Assembly (NCBI GenBank): GCA_030148365.1
Contig: JASBTO010000072.1
Location: 1-13,180 of the forward strand
Direction: 5' to 3'
Source of the DNA: Kangiellaceae bacterium
GTDB lineage: Bacteria; Pseudomonadota; Gammaproteobacteria; Enterobacterales; Kangiellaceae
Length of the DNA stretch: 13,180 nucleotides
The number at the start of each line of letters is the position of its first letter. The first letter of the stretch is position 1. The translations under genes and the position numbers were made by a program. Below are positions 1 through 7,403 of this stretch, in pieces. The notes below the pieces were generated by a model. The model ran no database searches and was not told the origin of the DNA. It saw only the letters and a list, made by a program, of their open reading frames with translations.

Positions 1-1
1 C

Positions 2-1849
2 GAAATCAGTCAGGACGAGCACGGCAACTACATGGCCATTGACGGCCACGACGCGGCGCCGGCGTCGGCCCATACCTATGACAATACCGTCTTCGCGCCC
101 ATCGCCGATCGGCTGCTCGTGTTCGGCGGAGCCGCCTACAACAACGGCGGCGCTTTCAAGCGCCCGCTGGATGCGGACGCTTCCCGGGCCACCGGCCCCT
201 ACTTTTTCGACCCGGCCAAAAGTGATGCCGGCAAGGTTGGCGGCACCACCGGCTCCCACGTCAAACGATCAGGCCCCCATCCGGAGATTACCGGCGGCAT
301 CATGTGGGAAAATCGCGATATCTTTGATCCTGCTGCCGGTCACAATGACCTGCCCAAAACCTTCGTCAACGGCGTCTCCGACACGACGGTGGAAAACGGC
401 AAGGATGTCATTTATATCGGTGGACGCCTCGGCGGTACCGGTCAGTCCCTGCTCAAGTATACAATCCACAACATCAATGACCCCAGCCAGGATACCTGGG
501 AAAAGGTCGGCAAATACTGGTCCGTCACTTCCCGTCAGGGTACCGGCGCCTATGATCCGGACCTCAATATTTTTGTGCGCACCGGACGCGACAACAATCG
601 GCCTTTCTACTACTGGGATCTGAATCAGGCCGGACCGGGAAACCGGGACAAGTTCTTTTTCCCGTCGGATCCGACCGGCGATTTCGAAATGTCCCATTAC
701 TACGGTATGGAACATGACCCCGTGCGCCAGCAATTCCTGCTCTGGGCCGGCGGCGGTGAAGTCTGGGCCCTGCAGCCGCCGGCCAGCGTGTCCACCAGCG
801 GCTGGGCTCTGACCAGACAACCGGCGCCGAGCTCCGCCATTCCCGATGCCGATGTCGGTCGGGGCGTGCTCGGTAAATGGGAGTACATCCCGCAAGTCGA
901 TGCCTTCATGGCGCTGCAGGACAACGATCAGGGCAATATCTGGCTGTACAAGCCGGTCGGCTGGCAATTGCCCGACGGTGACTTTAATTTGCCCCCCGCC
1001 GTAGAACTCACCGAGCCGGCCAGCGGCCAAATCTACAATGCCGGCGACAGCGTCACCCTGATGGCAGATGCCTCTGACAGTGACGGCAACATCACCGTCG
1101 TGGAATTTTTCGCCGACGGTAACAAGCTCGGCGAAGACGCCTCCTCACCTTATGGAATGACCTGGGCGGATCCCGGCCCGGGCGGTCACTCGCTGACGGC
1201 TATCGCCACGGACGACGGCGGCGCCCGTACCACGTCCGCGCCGATCGATATTACGGTCATCGATCCTGACGCCGGCAACCTCGATTTGCAGGATGGCAAC
1301 GCCGGTTACGACGGCACCGAGGATTTGTACCTCAATGCCTACTTCCCGGCCCGGAATTATGATGCCAGGGAGGAGTTGATCGACCGTAACAGCCAGTACC
1401 ACAGCTTGCTGCGTTTCCGGATCTTCCAGTCCGAAGGCGGTCCCATCCCCGATGGCGCCTCGATTATCTCCGCGACTCTGAGCCTCTACAAGCACTCGTC
1501 CTACAGTACCGATTATCAGCTGGTGCGCGTGCTCAAAGACTGGTCCGTCAACAGCGCGAGTTGGAATGAACGGCTGCCCGGCATCGCCTGGCAACAGTCC
1601 GGTGCCCAGGGTAGCGGCGACGTCAGCGATGTGGCCGATGCCTTCGCCAGTGCCGGCTGGTCCGCCCAGTGGGTGGATTTTGATGTGACGCTGGCGGTAC
1701 AGGATTTTGCGGCGGGCGCGAACAACCATGGCTGGCGGCTGAAACCGACCAAGCTCAAGGGCAACCGACGCCAGTTCCGCTCCAGCGACTATCTTGCTGA
1801 CCCGACGTTGCGGCCGCGCCTGAACGTCGAATTCTCGACCAGTCAATGA
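2..1849 (+). CDS. Kelch/Ig-like/DNRLRE multidomain protein, 5' partial
   Basis: The reading frame is open from base 2, so the true start lies left of the window; the Met codon at 32 is only the first one inside it. Seen: about nt 2-970 reads as a kelch or galactose-oxidase-type beta-propeller (RLLVFGG, DVIYIGGRLGG, a GGGEVWAL blade). About nt 990-1262 is a bacterial Ig-like domain (VELTEPASGQIYNAGDSV, then DSDGNITVVEFFADG). About nt 1280-1845 is a DNRLRE/CBM96-like domain, with the typical SLLRFRIF, ATLSLYKH and WSVNSASWNER stretches and a WRLKP end. DNRLRE domains are known from secreted matrix proteins, and CBM96 members bind alginate-type glycans. The protein ends without a PEP-CTERM or LPXTG sorting tail. 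It converges on the EPS operon, so a polysaccharide-binding or matrix role is plausible but inferred. Propeller copper ligands cannot be confirmed, and enzymatic activity is unknown. Confidence 0.85.
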   Translation, partial: EISQDEHGNYMAIDGHDAAPASAHTYDNTVFAPIADRLLVFGGAAYNNGGAFKRPLDADASRATGPYFFDPAKSDAGKVGGTTGSHVKRSGPHPEITGGIMWENRDIFDPAAGHNDLPKTFVNGVSDTTVENGKDVIYIGGRLGGTGQSLLKYTIHNINDPSQDTWEKVGKYWSVTSRQGTGAYDPDLNIFVRTGRDNNRPFYYWDLNQAGPGNRDKFFFPSDPTGDFEMSHYYGMEHDPVRQQFLLWAGGGEVWALQPPASVSTSGWALTRQPAPSSAIPDADVGRGVLGKWEYIPQVDAFMALQDNDQGNIWLYKPVGWQLPDGDFNLPPAVELTEPASGQIYNAGDSVTLMADASDSDGNITVVEFFADGNKLGEDASSPYGMTWADPGPGGHSLTAIATDDGGARTTSAPIDITVIDPDAGNLDLQDGNAGYDGTEDLYLNAYFPARNYDAREELIDRNSQYHSLLRFRIFQSEGGPIPDGASIISATLSLYKHSSYSTDYQLVRVLKDWSVNSASWNERLPGIAWQQSGAQGSGDVSDVADAFASAGWSAQWVDFDVTLAVQDFAAGANNHGWRLKPTKLKGNRRQFRSSDYLADPTLRPRLNVEFSTSQ

Positions 1850-1862
1850 GCCGGTTCGTTGC

Positions 1863-2789
1863 TCAGTAGCGGGCGATGGTCTGGTAGTAGATCCGCTGAA
1901 GTTTGGCGACAAGACCGGGCTTTCTGCCGGTCAGTTCATAGCCGAAAACCCGGAGCCAGGGCCCGGCTTCGTTTTCGAACAGTTCCTGGTGTGAGCGACT
2001 CATGTTGCGTTTCCAGGAACTGATTTTTCGGGTGTCCGGTTTTGACATGGATTTCTGATGCCATTGCTGGCTGTCGACGGGCATGGCACTTCGGGAACTC
2101 CGGTGATAGTCGAGCATGGCCGGATCAAATTTCTCGCCGAGAAATTCACAGACCTCTTGCAGGTGCTGCGCCGGATCGGCGACCAGATCCTCGAAACGGA
2201 GTTCCAGATAGTCCTCCCCGAGAATATTGCCCATTTTCCGCCCCATCATGACTTTTTCCCGCCAGTCCCGGGCGGCCCGGATGACATTTTTCTTGCCCCA
2301 CCGGATCTTGCTCATGGAGACGGCGACATCCCGCCCGTCCCGCACCAGATGAATGATCTTCGCGGCCGGAAAAAGCTGCTTCAGGACGTCGATTTCAGTG
2401 ACAAAACTGGGCGTCTTGACCCCCCATCGGGACTTGCCCTGCTGCCGGCTGTAATGCTGCATGACGGCCGACACCAGCGCATCGAAACTGTCGATGTCTT
2501 GCAGATTGACAAAGCGTGCCGGGTTATCAAGCAACCTGGCTTTTTTGGTCAGGGGCTCACGGGCCCAGGATTCGACGGCTTTTGCGCGGGCTTCCGGGTC
2601 GGCAAACCGGTTACCCTCAAGGTGCTCATAGACGGACACGAAGTCGGTCTCGAAGGGTACTGCCAGTCCCGGATGGGCGTTCAGCATGAGCCGGAACATG
2701 GTGGTCCCGGAGCGTTGCGCGCCGACAATGAAAAATGGTGCCGGGGCCGGTTCCATATCCGGCCGATCTTGGGGTTCAGGCGTTGACAA
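1863..2789 (-). CDS. Sulfotransferase family protein (Sulfotransferase_3-like), last gene of the operon
   Basis: Predicted PAPS-dependent sulfotransferase, about 297-308 residues, probably cytosolic. Numbered from the ATG at 2756, the 5'-phosphosulfate loop is VGAQRSGTT (residues 11-19), a conserved WGVKTP lies near 111-116, and the 3'-phosphate motif is VRDGRDVAVSM (138-148). No signal peptide or membrane segment is visible. The start is uncertain. The ATG at 2756 has no good ribosome site, but an in-frame TTG at 2789 is preceded by AGGAGGT with an 8-base spacer, so the TTG is given here. It adds 11 residues (STPEPQDRPD after the initiator) and overlaps the end of the heparinase-like gene by 14 bases. 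The gene closes the operon, directly after the heparinase-fold gene, which suggests it sulfates the same glycan. The acceptor sugar cannot be told from sequence. Confidence 0.88.
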   Translation of the reverse strand: MSTPEPQDRPDMEPAPAPFFIVGAQRSGTTMFRLMLNAHPGLAVPFETDFVSVYEHLEGNRFADPEARAKAVESWAREPLTKKARLLDNPARFVNLQDIDSFDALVSAVMQHYSRQQGKSRWGVKTPSFVTEIDVLKQLFPAAKIIHLVRDGRDVAVSMSKIRWGKKNVIRAARDWREKVMMGRKMGNILGEDYLELRFEDLVADPAQHLQEVCEFLGEKFDPAMLDYHRSSRSAMPVDSQQWHQKSMSKPDTRKISSWKRNMSRSHQELFENEAGPWLRVFGYELTGRKPGLVAKLQRIYYQTIARY

Positions 2790-5019
2790 AGACTTCCACC
2801 TCCTGTGCGTTGATTCTGGTTGCCCGACAACGACTGTCTTTAGCAGACAGGCCCGCTGTCTCTTTCCCGGGATCCAGCGTAAAAGCCAGATCGCCATCGT
2901 GAAATTCCGACTGGCCGGCGCCGACCTGCAGCAGCCTGTGAAGGCTGCCACCACGTTTTTCCAGCATAATCAATCGGGCCTCGCTTTCAAGCATATCATC
3001 GGCCATGGTGTTGCCGTCTCTGCCGAGATACAGATGCAGCTCGTGGGGTCCGCGGTCGACGACAAAGTGTAAGAAACCCTCCCCGCTGACACATTTGAGC
3101 GCCTGCGCCGGTTGTCCCTGGTCACGGAACGCGAGCAGCATGGCGCTGAGCCCCGGTGCCAGCCGCCATTGCATCCTGGGCGCCGGAGTTTTCCGGCCAT
3201 AGGCGGGAGATACCCAGCCGGCGACGGGCGCCGTCGAACCCTTTTGAGTGGTCAGGCGTTGCATGTTGTCCGACACCAGAATGTCCAAATGGTCAGAGTC
3301 GCCGTCCGGTCTCCGGACACTGGCGGCCCCATTGCCACACTCGATGTCCGGCGCGAACTGCAAGGGCGCGCCGGGGAGTTTTCCCGATGCAGTCTCCGGA
3401 ATATCCTGCCACACCAGCCAGCCCGCTCCCGGGATACTGATCACCCCCCGCTCGATACCGGCATAGGGGCTGCTGCCTTCAATCGTCGCACTGATCGCCG
3501 CCACCCTCGCACCCGCGACGGGCTTGTGGGTAGCCACCCGGCATTCGGGCAGGCTAGCCGGAAAGTCACCCCGCTGGGTGGGCAGGTTTTCCTCGCCGTG
3601 GAGCACGATGCCATTGTGGGCCGCGGCACCGACAAAATATTGCTTCCAGATCCCTGACGCCGCCGGTTTGGCGCGATAGGTATAGGTGCCTGCATCCGGG
3701 ATCCAGGCTCGGGTGGCATCAGTAAGATAGATCCCCAGCCAGTCAAAATGCATATGACCCGGTACGTACGGGCTGTGGCCGGGACCGCTGCGAAACACCA
3801 GCTGGCCGCCCGCCGGCCCATGACGAAAAAGCGTCAGCCCGGCATCGGGCCAGTGGCGCAGGTGCGGGAGAGGCTCGGGCGCATCCACCGACTGAGTTTC
3901 GAACTCGTAGCCGCCGAGCAACCAGAACGCCCGCTCGAGGCCAGTCGCCTCTCCCGTCACGGTCACCGGCTCACCGAGCAGTTCGCGGGCCAGTAGCTGC
4001 CAGCCCGCCCCCATCCAGCTGTCACCGGGGTCCAGGGGAAACAGGGGATCCTCGGTCGCGTTGCCGAGATGCAGGGATGCGCCAGGGCCGGCAATGGCCG
4101 CCGCCTGAAAATCAATGGCGGCCCGCAAACGCTCGGAAATTTCCGGCGCCAGCCGGAGACCGTTGCGAGCGGCCAACAGGGAATAGGCCACGACGGCTTC
4201 AGTCGCCATTTCACTATAATGACTGGCCTGCTCAAAGCCGCTGCCGTCGGCGCAGATTTGCCGTACTATTTGCTGGTCAAGTCCTTCCCGGCAACGCCGG
4301 CGGAATGCCTCGGCCCCCTGAAAAAACGTCGGAAACAGCAGACTGGCATACCAGCCGGCAAAGTATTCCAGCAGCAAGTGATTGTTCGGATAGGCTGTGC
4401 CGGTAACCTGCTCCAGATACCGGCAGTCTTCGGCGATGATCCTGTTCAGCAGCGTCGTCACCTGCCGGCGGCGCGCTTCCGGTTCAGGACTCGCCTGCAG
4501 GAAATGCAGTGTCCAACTCAGGGCCACCAGTCGCTGCGCGACCACGAGCGAGCTGAAATAAGCGGCACAGTCCTCGTTATTGTCGACTGCCTCAATCCAC
4601 CCGGCGAGCACACCCTGCAGGATCTCCAGTTCGCCCTGCCCATAGACAGATGCGAGCGCCAGCTTTGGCGCAAAGGCAAACCGGTGTGGTCGGCACTCGT
4701 AAAGAATATCGTTTTGGTCGCGCTGCCCGCACCAGTCAAAATTCCCGTCCAGCGGCGCCCACACCTGATCATAAACGGGCAGCCCGTCCCGGCACCGCTG
4801 CTCCACATAATCCCGATTGCGCGCCACCCACGCGGGATGCTTGGCGAGCACTTCAGCAACATTGGCCCGCAGTTGGGATTCGCTTTCGAAAAACTCTCCG
4901 TTGCCCAGCGTACAGGGGGGCGCTTCGTTAGCCCGGGAACGTTCGAAGTCAGGACGAAATCCGGCCTCGTTTGCCGGCCCCGGTGCCAGTTTGCGGCAGA
5001 TGTCACGCAGCAGTCCCAT
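2776..5019 (-). CDS. Heparinase II/III-fold polysaccharide lyase or uronate epimerase
   Basis: A 747-residue protein with an alpha/alpha-toroid N-terminal half (about 90-370) and a heparinase II/III-like beta-sandwich half (about 385-740). Seen: PNNHLLLEYFAGWY with N213 and H214; DGSGFEQASHYSEMATE with Y268; GHMHFDWLGIYL with H422 and H424; AGTYTY at about 443-448; and AHNGIVLHGE at 467-476. These match the family's active-site His, Tyr and second His with similar spacing. Characterised members cleave uronate-containing glycans by beta-elimination; dermatan sulfate epimerase shares the fold and catalytic residues but epimerises. No signal peptide or membrane segment is visible at the N terminus, which is odd for a lyase meant to act outside the cell. 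Its ATG shares one base with the upstream sulfotransferase stop (TGATG), so the two are probably translationally coupled. Sulfotransferase genes on both sides suggest a sulfated uronate substrate (inference). Lyase versus epimerase cannot be settled here. Confidence 0.9.
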   Translation of the reverse strand: MGLLRDICRKLAPGPANEAGFRPDFERSRANEAPPCTLGNGEFFESESQLRANVAEVLAKHPAWVARNRDYVEQRCRDGLPVYDQVWAPLDGNFDWCGQRDQNDILYECRPHRFAFAPKLALASVYGQGELEILQGVLAGWIEAVDNNEDCAAYFSSLVVAQRLVALSWTLHFLQASPEPEARRRQVTTLLNRIIAEDCRYLEQVTGTAYPNNHLLLEYFAGWYASLLFPTFFQGAEAFRRRCREGLDQQIVRQICADGSGFEQASHYSEMATEAVVAYSLLAARNGLRLAPEISERLRAAIDFQAAAIAGPGASLHLGNATEDPLFPLDPGDSWMGAGWQLLARELLGEPVTVTGEATGLERAFWLLGGYEFETQSVDAPEPLPHLRHWPDAGLTLFRHGPAGGQLVFRSGPGHSPYVPGHMHFDWLGIYLTDATRAWIPDAGTYTYRAKPAASGIWKQYFVGAAAHNGIVLHGEENLPTQRGDFPASLPECRVATHKPVAGARVAAISATIEGSSPYAGIERGVISIPGAGWLVWQDIPETASGKLPGAPLQFAPDIECGNGAASVRRPDGDSDHLDILVSDNMQRLTTQKGSTAPVAGWVSPAYGRKTPAPRMQWRLAPGLSAMLLAFRDQGQPAQALKCVSGEGFLHFVVDRGPHELHLYLGRDGNTMADDMLESEARLIMLEKRGGSLHRLLQVGAGQSEFHDGDLAFTLDPGKETAGLSAKDSRCRATRINAQEVEVFVNA
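2798..2804 (-). promoter_or_regulatory. Strong Shine-Dalgarno site for the terminal sulfotransferase
   Basis: The minus strand reads AGGAGGT, then eight bases, then TTG at 2789, in frame with the sulfotransferase. The site lies inside the last codons of the heparinase-like gene. The alternative ATG at 2756 lacks a comparable site, so this element favours the TTG start. Confidence 0.6.
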
Positions 5020-5858
5020 CAGGTGTCGGCGTCCACAGCAGTGAAGGCCATGGTTTTGCGTGCGGCCTGGTAGTCGAGAACCTGTTGCCAGTCCTGCGCA
5101 TAGTGGTCGTTAATCCACGCAATCAGCTGGTCAGGCACCACGCCGTGTCGGGGCAGGAAGCGTAACCAGCTCTGGCAGATGGTCCTAGGATCCAGGCCCA
5201 GCCGCTGCAACCGCCAGTGCTTCAGGGGCCAGCGGCCGTCCTTGTTCAATTCGGAGCGGGTATGGCGGTTGATCCTGCGCAGCATTTTCAGTGGCAGCCT
5301 GCCGAGGCTGGGATTTTCCTTGCCAGCGCGCAACTCGCTGGCTTTCGGCGGCTGTCCGCCAATGTGCACCGCCAGATCGCCGAGCATGGCGTCCATGCCG
5401 TCCCGGAATTCCTCCAGGGTATAGATAAACGGACGCCGCCCGAATGCTGACTCCACCGCCTTGACCTTGTCGAAAAACAGGAAATCTTCGGTTTTCATAA
5501 GACCCTGATTATTGACCGGGTCGAAATACTCATCAAAAGACAGCGTCCCGCCCCGCTGGATATAGTGGTTATAGGAGGACAGGATATAGCCGGCGTGGCG
5601 CCGGAAACTGAGAATGATGCGCGCTTCGGGGAATAATTCCGCCAGCCTGACGATACAGCGGATGCGCGCCGCCTGACCGTCCCAGTTGCGGCCGGACAGG
5701 CCTTCCCGGGATAACAGATTTACCTGCCGGTCATCGATCCGTAGCAGTTTCTCCAGATTGTCGGTGCGCAGATAGCGTATGCCCCGCCAGTGGGGAAACA
5801 CCGCTTTTTGCAAGAAAGTCGTTCCGGTTTTCTGGATTCCGATATGCAATACCAGCAT
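5019..5858 (-). CDS. Sulfotransferase family protein (upstream of the heparinase-like gene)
   Basis: A 279-residue predicted PAPS-dependent sulfotransferase. The 5'-phosphosulfate loop is at the extreme N terminus (LHIGIQKTGTTFLQK, residues 4-18). The likely 3'-phosphate region is IILSFRRHAGYILSSYNHYI (81-100), with S94/S95 as candidates. It shares little with the terminal sulfotransferase beyond these motifs, so a different acceptor position or sugar is plausible. The start is placed at 5858 because the phosphosulfate loop begins right after it. Although the frame stays open for about 1 kb further upstream, that part lies antiparallel in phase to the flippase gene and reads as shadow sequence. 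A GGGAG lies 12 bases upstream, somewhat far. The 68 bases between this start and the flippase stop (5859-5926) show no convincing promoter or hairpin. The gene ends in the TGATG junction with the heparinase-like gene. Confidence 0.87.
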   Translation of the reverse strand: MLVLHIGIQKTGTTFLQKAVFPHWRGIRYLRTDNLEKLLRIDDRQVNLLSREGLSGRNWDGQAARIRCIVRLAELFPEARIILSFRRHAGYILSSYNHYIQRGGTLSFDEYFDPVNNQGLMKTEDFLFFDKVKAVESAFGRRPFIYTLEEFRDGMDAMLGDLAVHIGGQPPKASELRAGKENPSLGRLPLKMLRRINRHTRSELNKDGRWPLKHWRLQRLGLDPRTICQSWLRFLPRHGVVPDQLIAWINDHYAQDWQQVLDYQAARKTMAFTAVDADT

Positions 5859-5926
5859 CAGTTCACACTGCTCCCTTTCGATTCCCGGCTGCCGTCTCGC
5901 GCACCGGACTTGGCGTTGTTCTTGTT

Positions 5927-7393
5927 TCAGCCCGCATATTTGTCTGCCCGCCCGCGAAGGGTGCCAACGATAAACTTCTCGACACCGCCGGGGCGACCGC
6001 TGAACCACCATAAAATCAATACCGTGACGCCATAAATCAGGGCCCCCGACGCCACCTTGATGGCCAGCCGCGCGCTGGTGACGTCCGGCATCATCGGGTC
6101 GGTCGCGATCAGGAATGCGGTCATCACGAGGGTCGCGATCAGAGGCCGCCACAGGGCGCCCAGTATGGCGGCGATCGGCAATGCCAGGCAGTGCCGGAGA
6201 ACCATGACGGCAATCGGCACCGAGATGGCGGCGGCCATTGTGACCCCGGCCGCGATGGCTGCCGCGCCTCCCAGCATCACCGCCAGGGCAATGGCGGCGA
6301 TGCGCAGGCCGAGGCGCAACCAGACCATTATCACCGATGCGGTCTCGTGCCCGGATACGATCAGGATTTGCATGGTCATCAGGTGCGCCAGACTGGTCAG
6401 GGTCGCGGCAATGGCGAGCCACTGGACAATGGGTATCGCCGCCAGCCACTTGTCGCCAAGCAGGAGAGGGATAATATCCGGCGCGCAGACGCTGAGCCCG
6501 GCACCCAGCGGCAATACCAGCAGGGAGATGCTGGACAGTACATTGCGGAAACTGGCGTTGAGCTGCTCGGGGTCGTGGCGGATTGCCGCATAATTCGGAA
6601 ACAGTCCCCGGCCGATGGAGGCGCCGACTTCCCGGGTCGCCATCGCCGAGAGTTCCGAGGAGGTATTGTAAAGACCGAGTTGAGTGCCACCCGCCAGACC
6701 GCCAATCACCAGGGCGTCGACCTTGGCGTTCAGATATTTGGCCATGGTCAGGGGAATGATGCGCAGAGAAAAGCGGAAGTACTCCGGAAACCGCTCCAGA
6801 CTCCACCTCGGCCGGTAACTGAACATCAGGTAGCTCAGACCGAGTTCCAGCAAGGCATTGACCATGAATGCCCAGGCCAGCGCCCAATAATTTCTGAACC
6901 AGAGCGCGAGTCCGATGGTGACCACGAAAGCTACCAGCTTCTTGTAGACGTTAAACTGGAAGTCCTTGTGGAAGCGCAGTTCCTTCTGGGCCATTACCGG
7001 GCCGATGTTGCTGAACCCCGTGATAGCGGTTGCCAGGGCAATCACGTACATCACATGCTCGACACCAGGTTCGCCCAGGTAACCGGCGACCAGTTTCGCG
7101 GAGGCGGCCAGCAACACCGCAACCAGCAGGTTTTGTAACACACTCATGCTCCAGGCGGTATTGCAATGCGCTCTTGTTGCTTTCGGCGTGCGGATCAAGT
7201 GCTGGCTGACGCCGAGTTCGGTGAGACTGGCGGACAGGCCCAGCGCGATCATGGCCATGCCGATAATCCCGAAGTCTTTCGGGGTCAATAGCCGGGCAAG
7301 GATCACGGTGCTGATCAGGCCGATAAGCTGAATACTCCAGCGCATACCTGTGGACCAGGCCACCCCGCGCAGGAAGTTGTGCAGAATAGTCAT
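5927..7393 (-). CDS. Wzx-type polysaccharide flippase (MOP superfamily)
   Basis: A 488-residue integral inner-membrane protein, the normal size for Wzx/WzxC-type oligosaccharide flippases, which move undecaprenyl-linked repeat units across the membrane. Seen: a basic, amphipathic start followed by about twelve hydrophobic segments (for example about 20-34, 42-57, 84-104, 113-132, 153-166, 170-192, 286-312, 319-345, 353-375, 377-399, 406-431, 446-463). The RLLTPKDFGIIGMAMIALGL stretch near 35-54 is typical of polysaccharide-synthesis (Polysacc_synt_3-like) members. The start at 7393 is chosen because MTILHNFLRGVAW fits family N termini and lies 10 bases after the stop of the O-ligase gene. The longer open frame to 7489 would overlap that gene with non-family sequence. 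No well-spaced ribosome site is visible (GAAGG lies one base before ATG), so coupling to the upstream gene is likely. Confidence 0.92.
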   Translation of the reverse strand: MTILHNFLRGVAWSTGMRWSIQLIGLISTVILARLLTPKDFGIIGMAMIALGLSASLTELGVSQHLIRTPKATRAHCNTAWSMSVLQNLLVAVLLAASAKLVAGYLGEPGVEHVMYVIALATAITGFSNIGPVMAQKELRFHKDFQFNVYKKLVAFVVTIGLALWFRNYWALAWAFMVNALLELGLSYLMFSYRPRWSLERFPEYFRFSLRIIPLTMAKYLNAKVDALVIGGLAGGTQLGLYNTSSELSAMATREVGASIGRGLFPNYAAIRHDPEQLNASFRNVLSSISLLVLPLGAGLSVCAPDIIPLLLGDKWLAAIPIVQWLAIAATLTSLAHLMTMQILIVSGHETASVIMVWLRLGLRIAAIALAVMLGGAAAIAAGVTMAAAISVPIAVMVLRHCLALPIAAILGALWRPLIATLVMTAFLIATDPMMPDVTSARLAIKVASGALIYGVTVLILWWFSGRPGGVEKFIVGTLRGRADKYAG

Positions 7394-7403
7394 GCCTTCG
7401 CCG

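Noticed and set aside
1847..1865. Inverted repeat TGAGC...GCTCA at the convergent gene ends as a bidirectional terminator
   Set aside because: The stem is only five base pairs with a nine-base loop and no T-run on either strand. The symmetry arises partly from the two opposing TGA stop codons.
269..1912. Two long minus-strand open frames (269-1030 and 1145-1912) opposite the multidomain gene
   Set aside because: They are antisense to clear domains on the plus strand, show no recognisable family, and are expected in GC-rich sequence.
2058..5073. Long plus-strand open frames (2058-2786, 3112-3657, 4069-5073) opposite the sulfotransferase and heparinase-like genes
   Set aside because: Their translations show no domain-like pattern, and the minus-strand genes have intact catalytic motifs across the same region.
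5859..5926. Internal promoter in the 68-base gap before the first sulfotransferase
   Set aside because: No convincing -35/-10 pair or operator-like repeat could be seen.
5859..6887. An open minus-strand frame continuing about 1 kb upstream of the first sulfotransferase, as an N-terminal extension
   Set aside because: It overlaps the flippase gene on the same strand in another frame and reads as Arg/Gly-rich shadow sequence. The phosphosulfate loop at residues 4-18 from 5858 marks the real N terminus.
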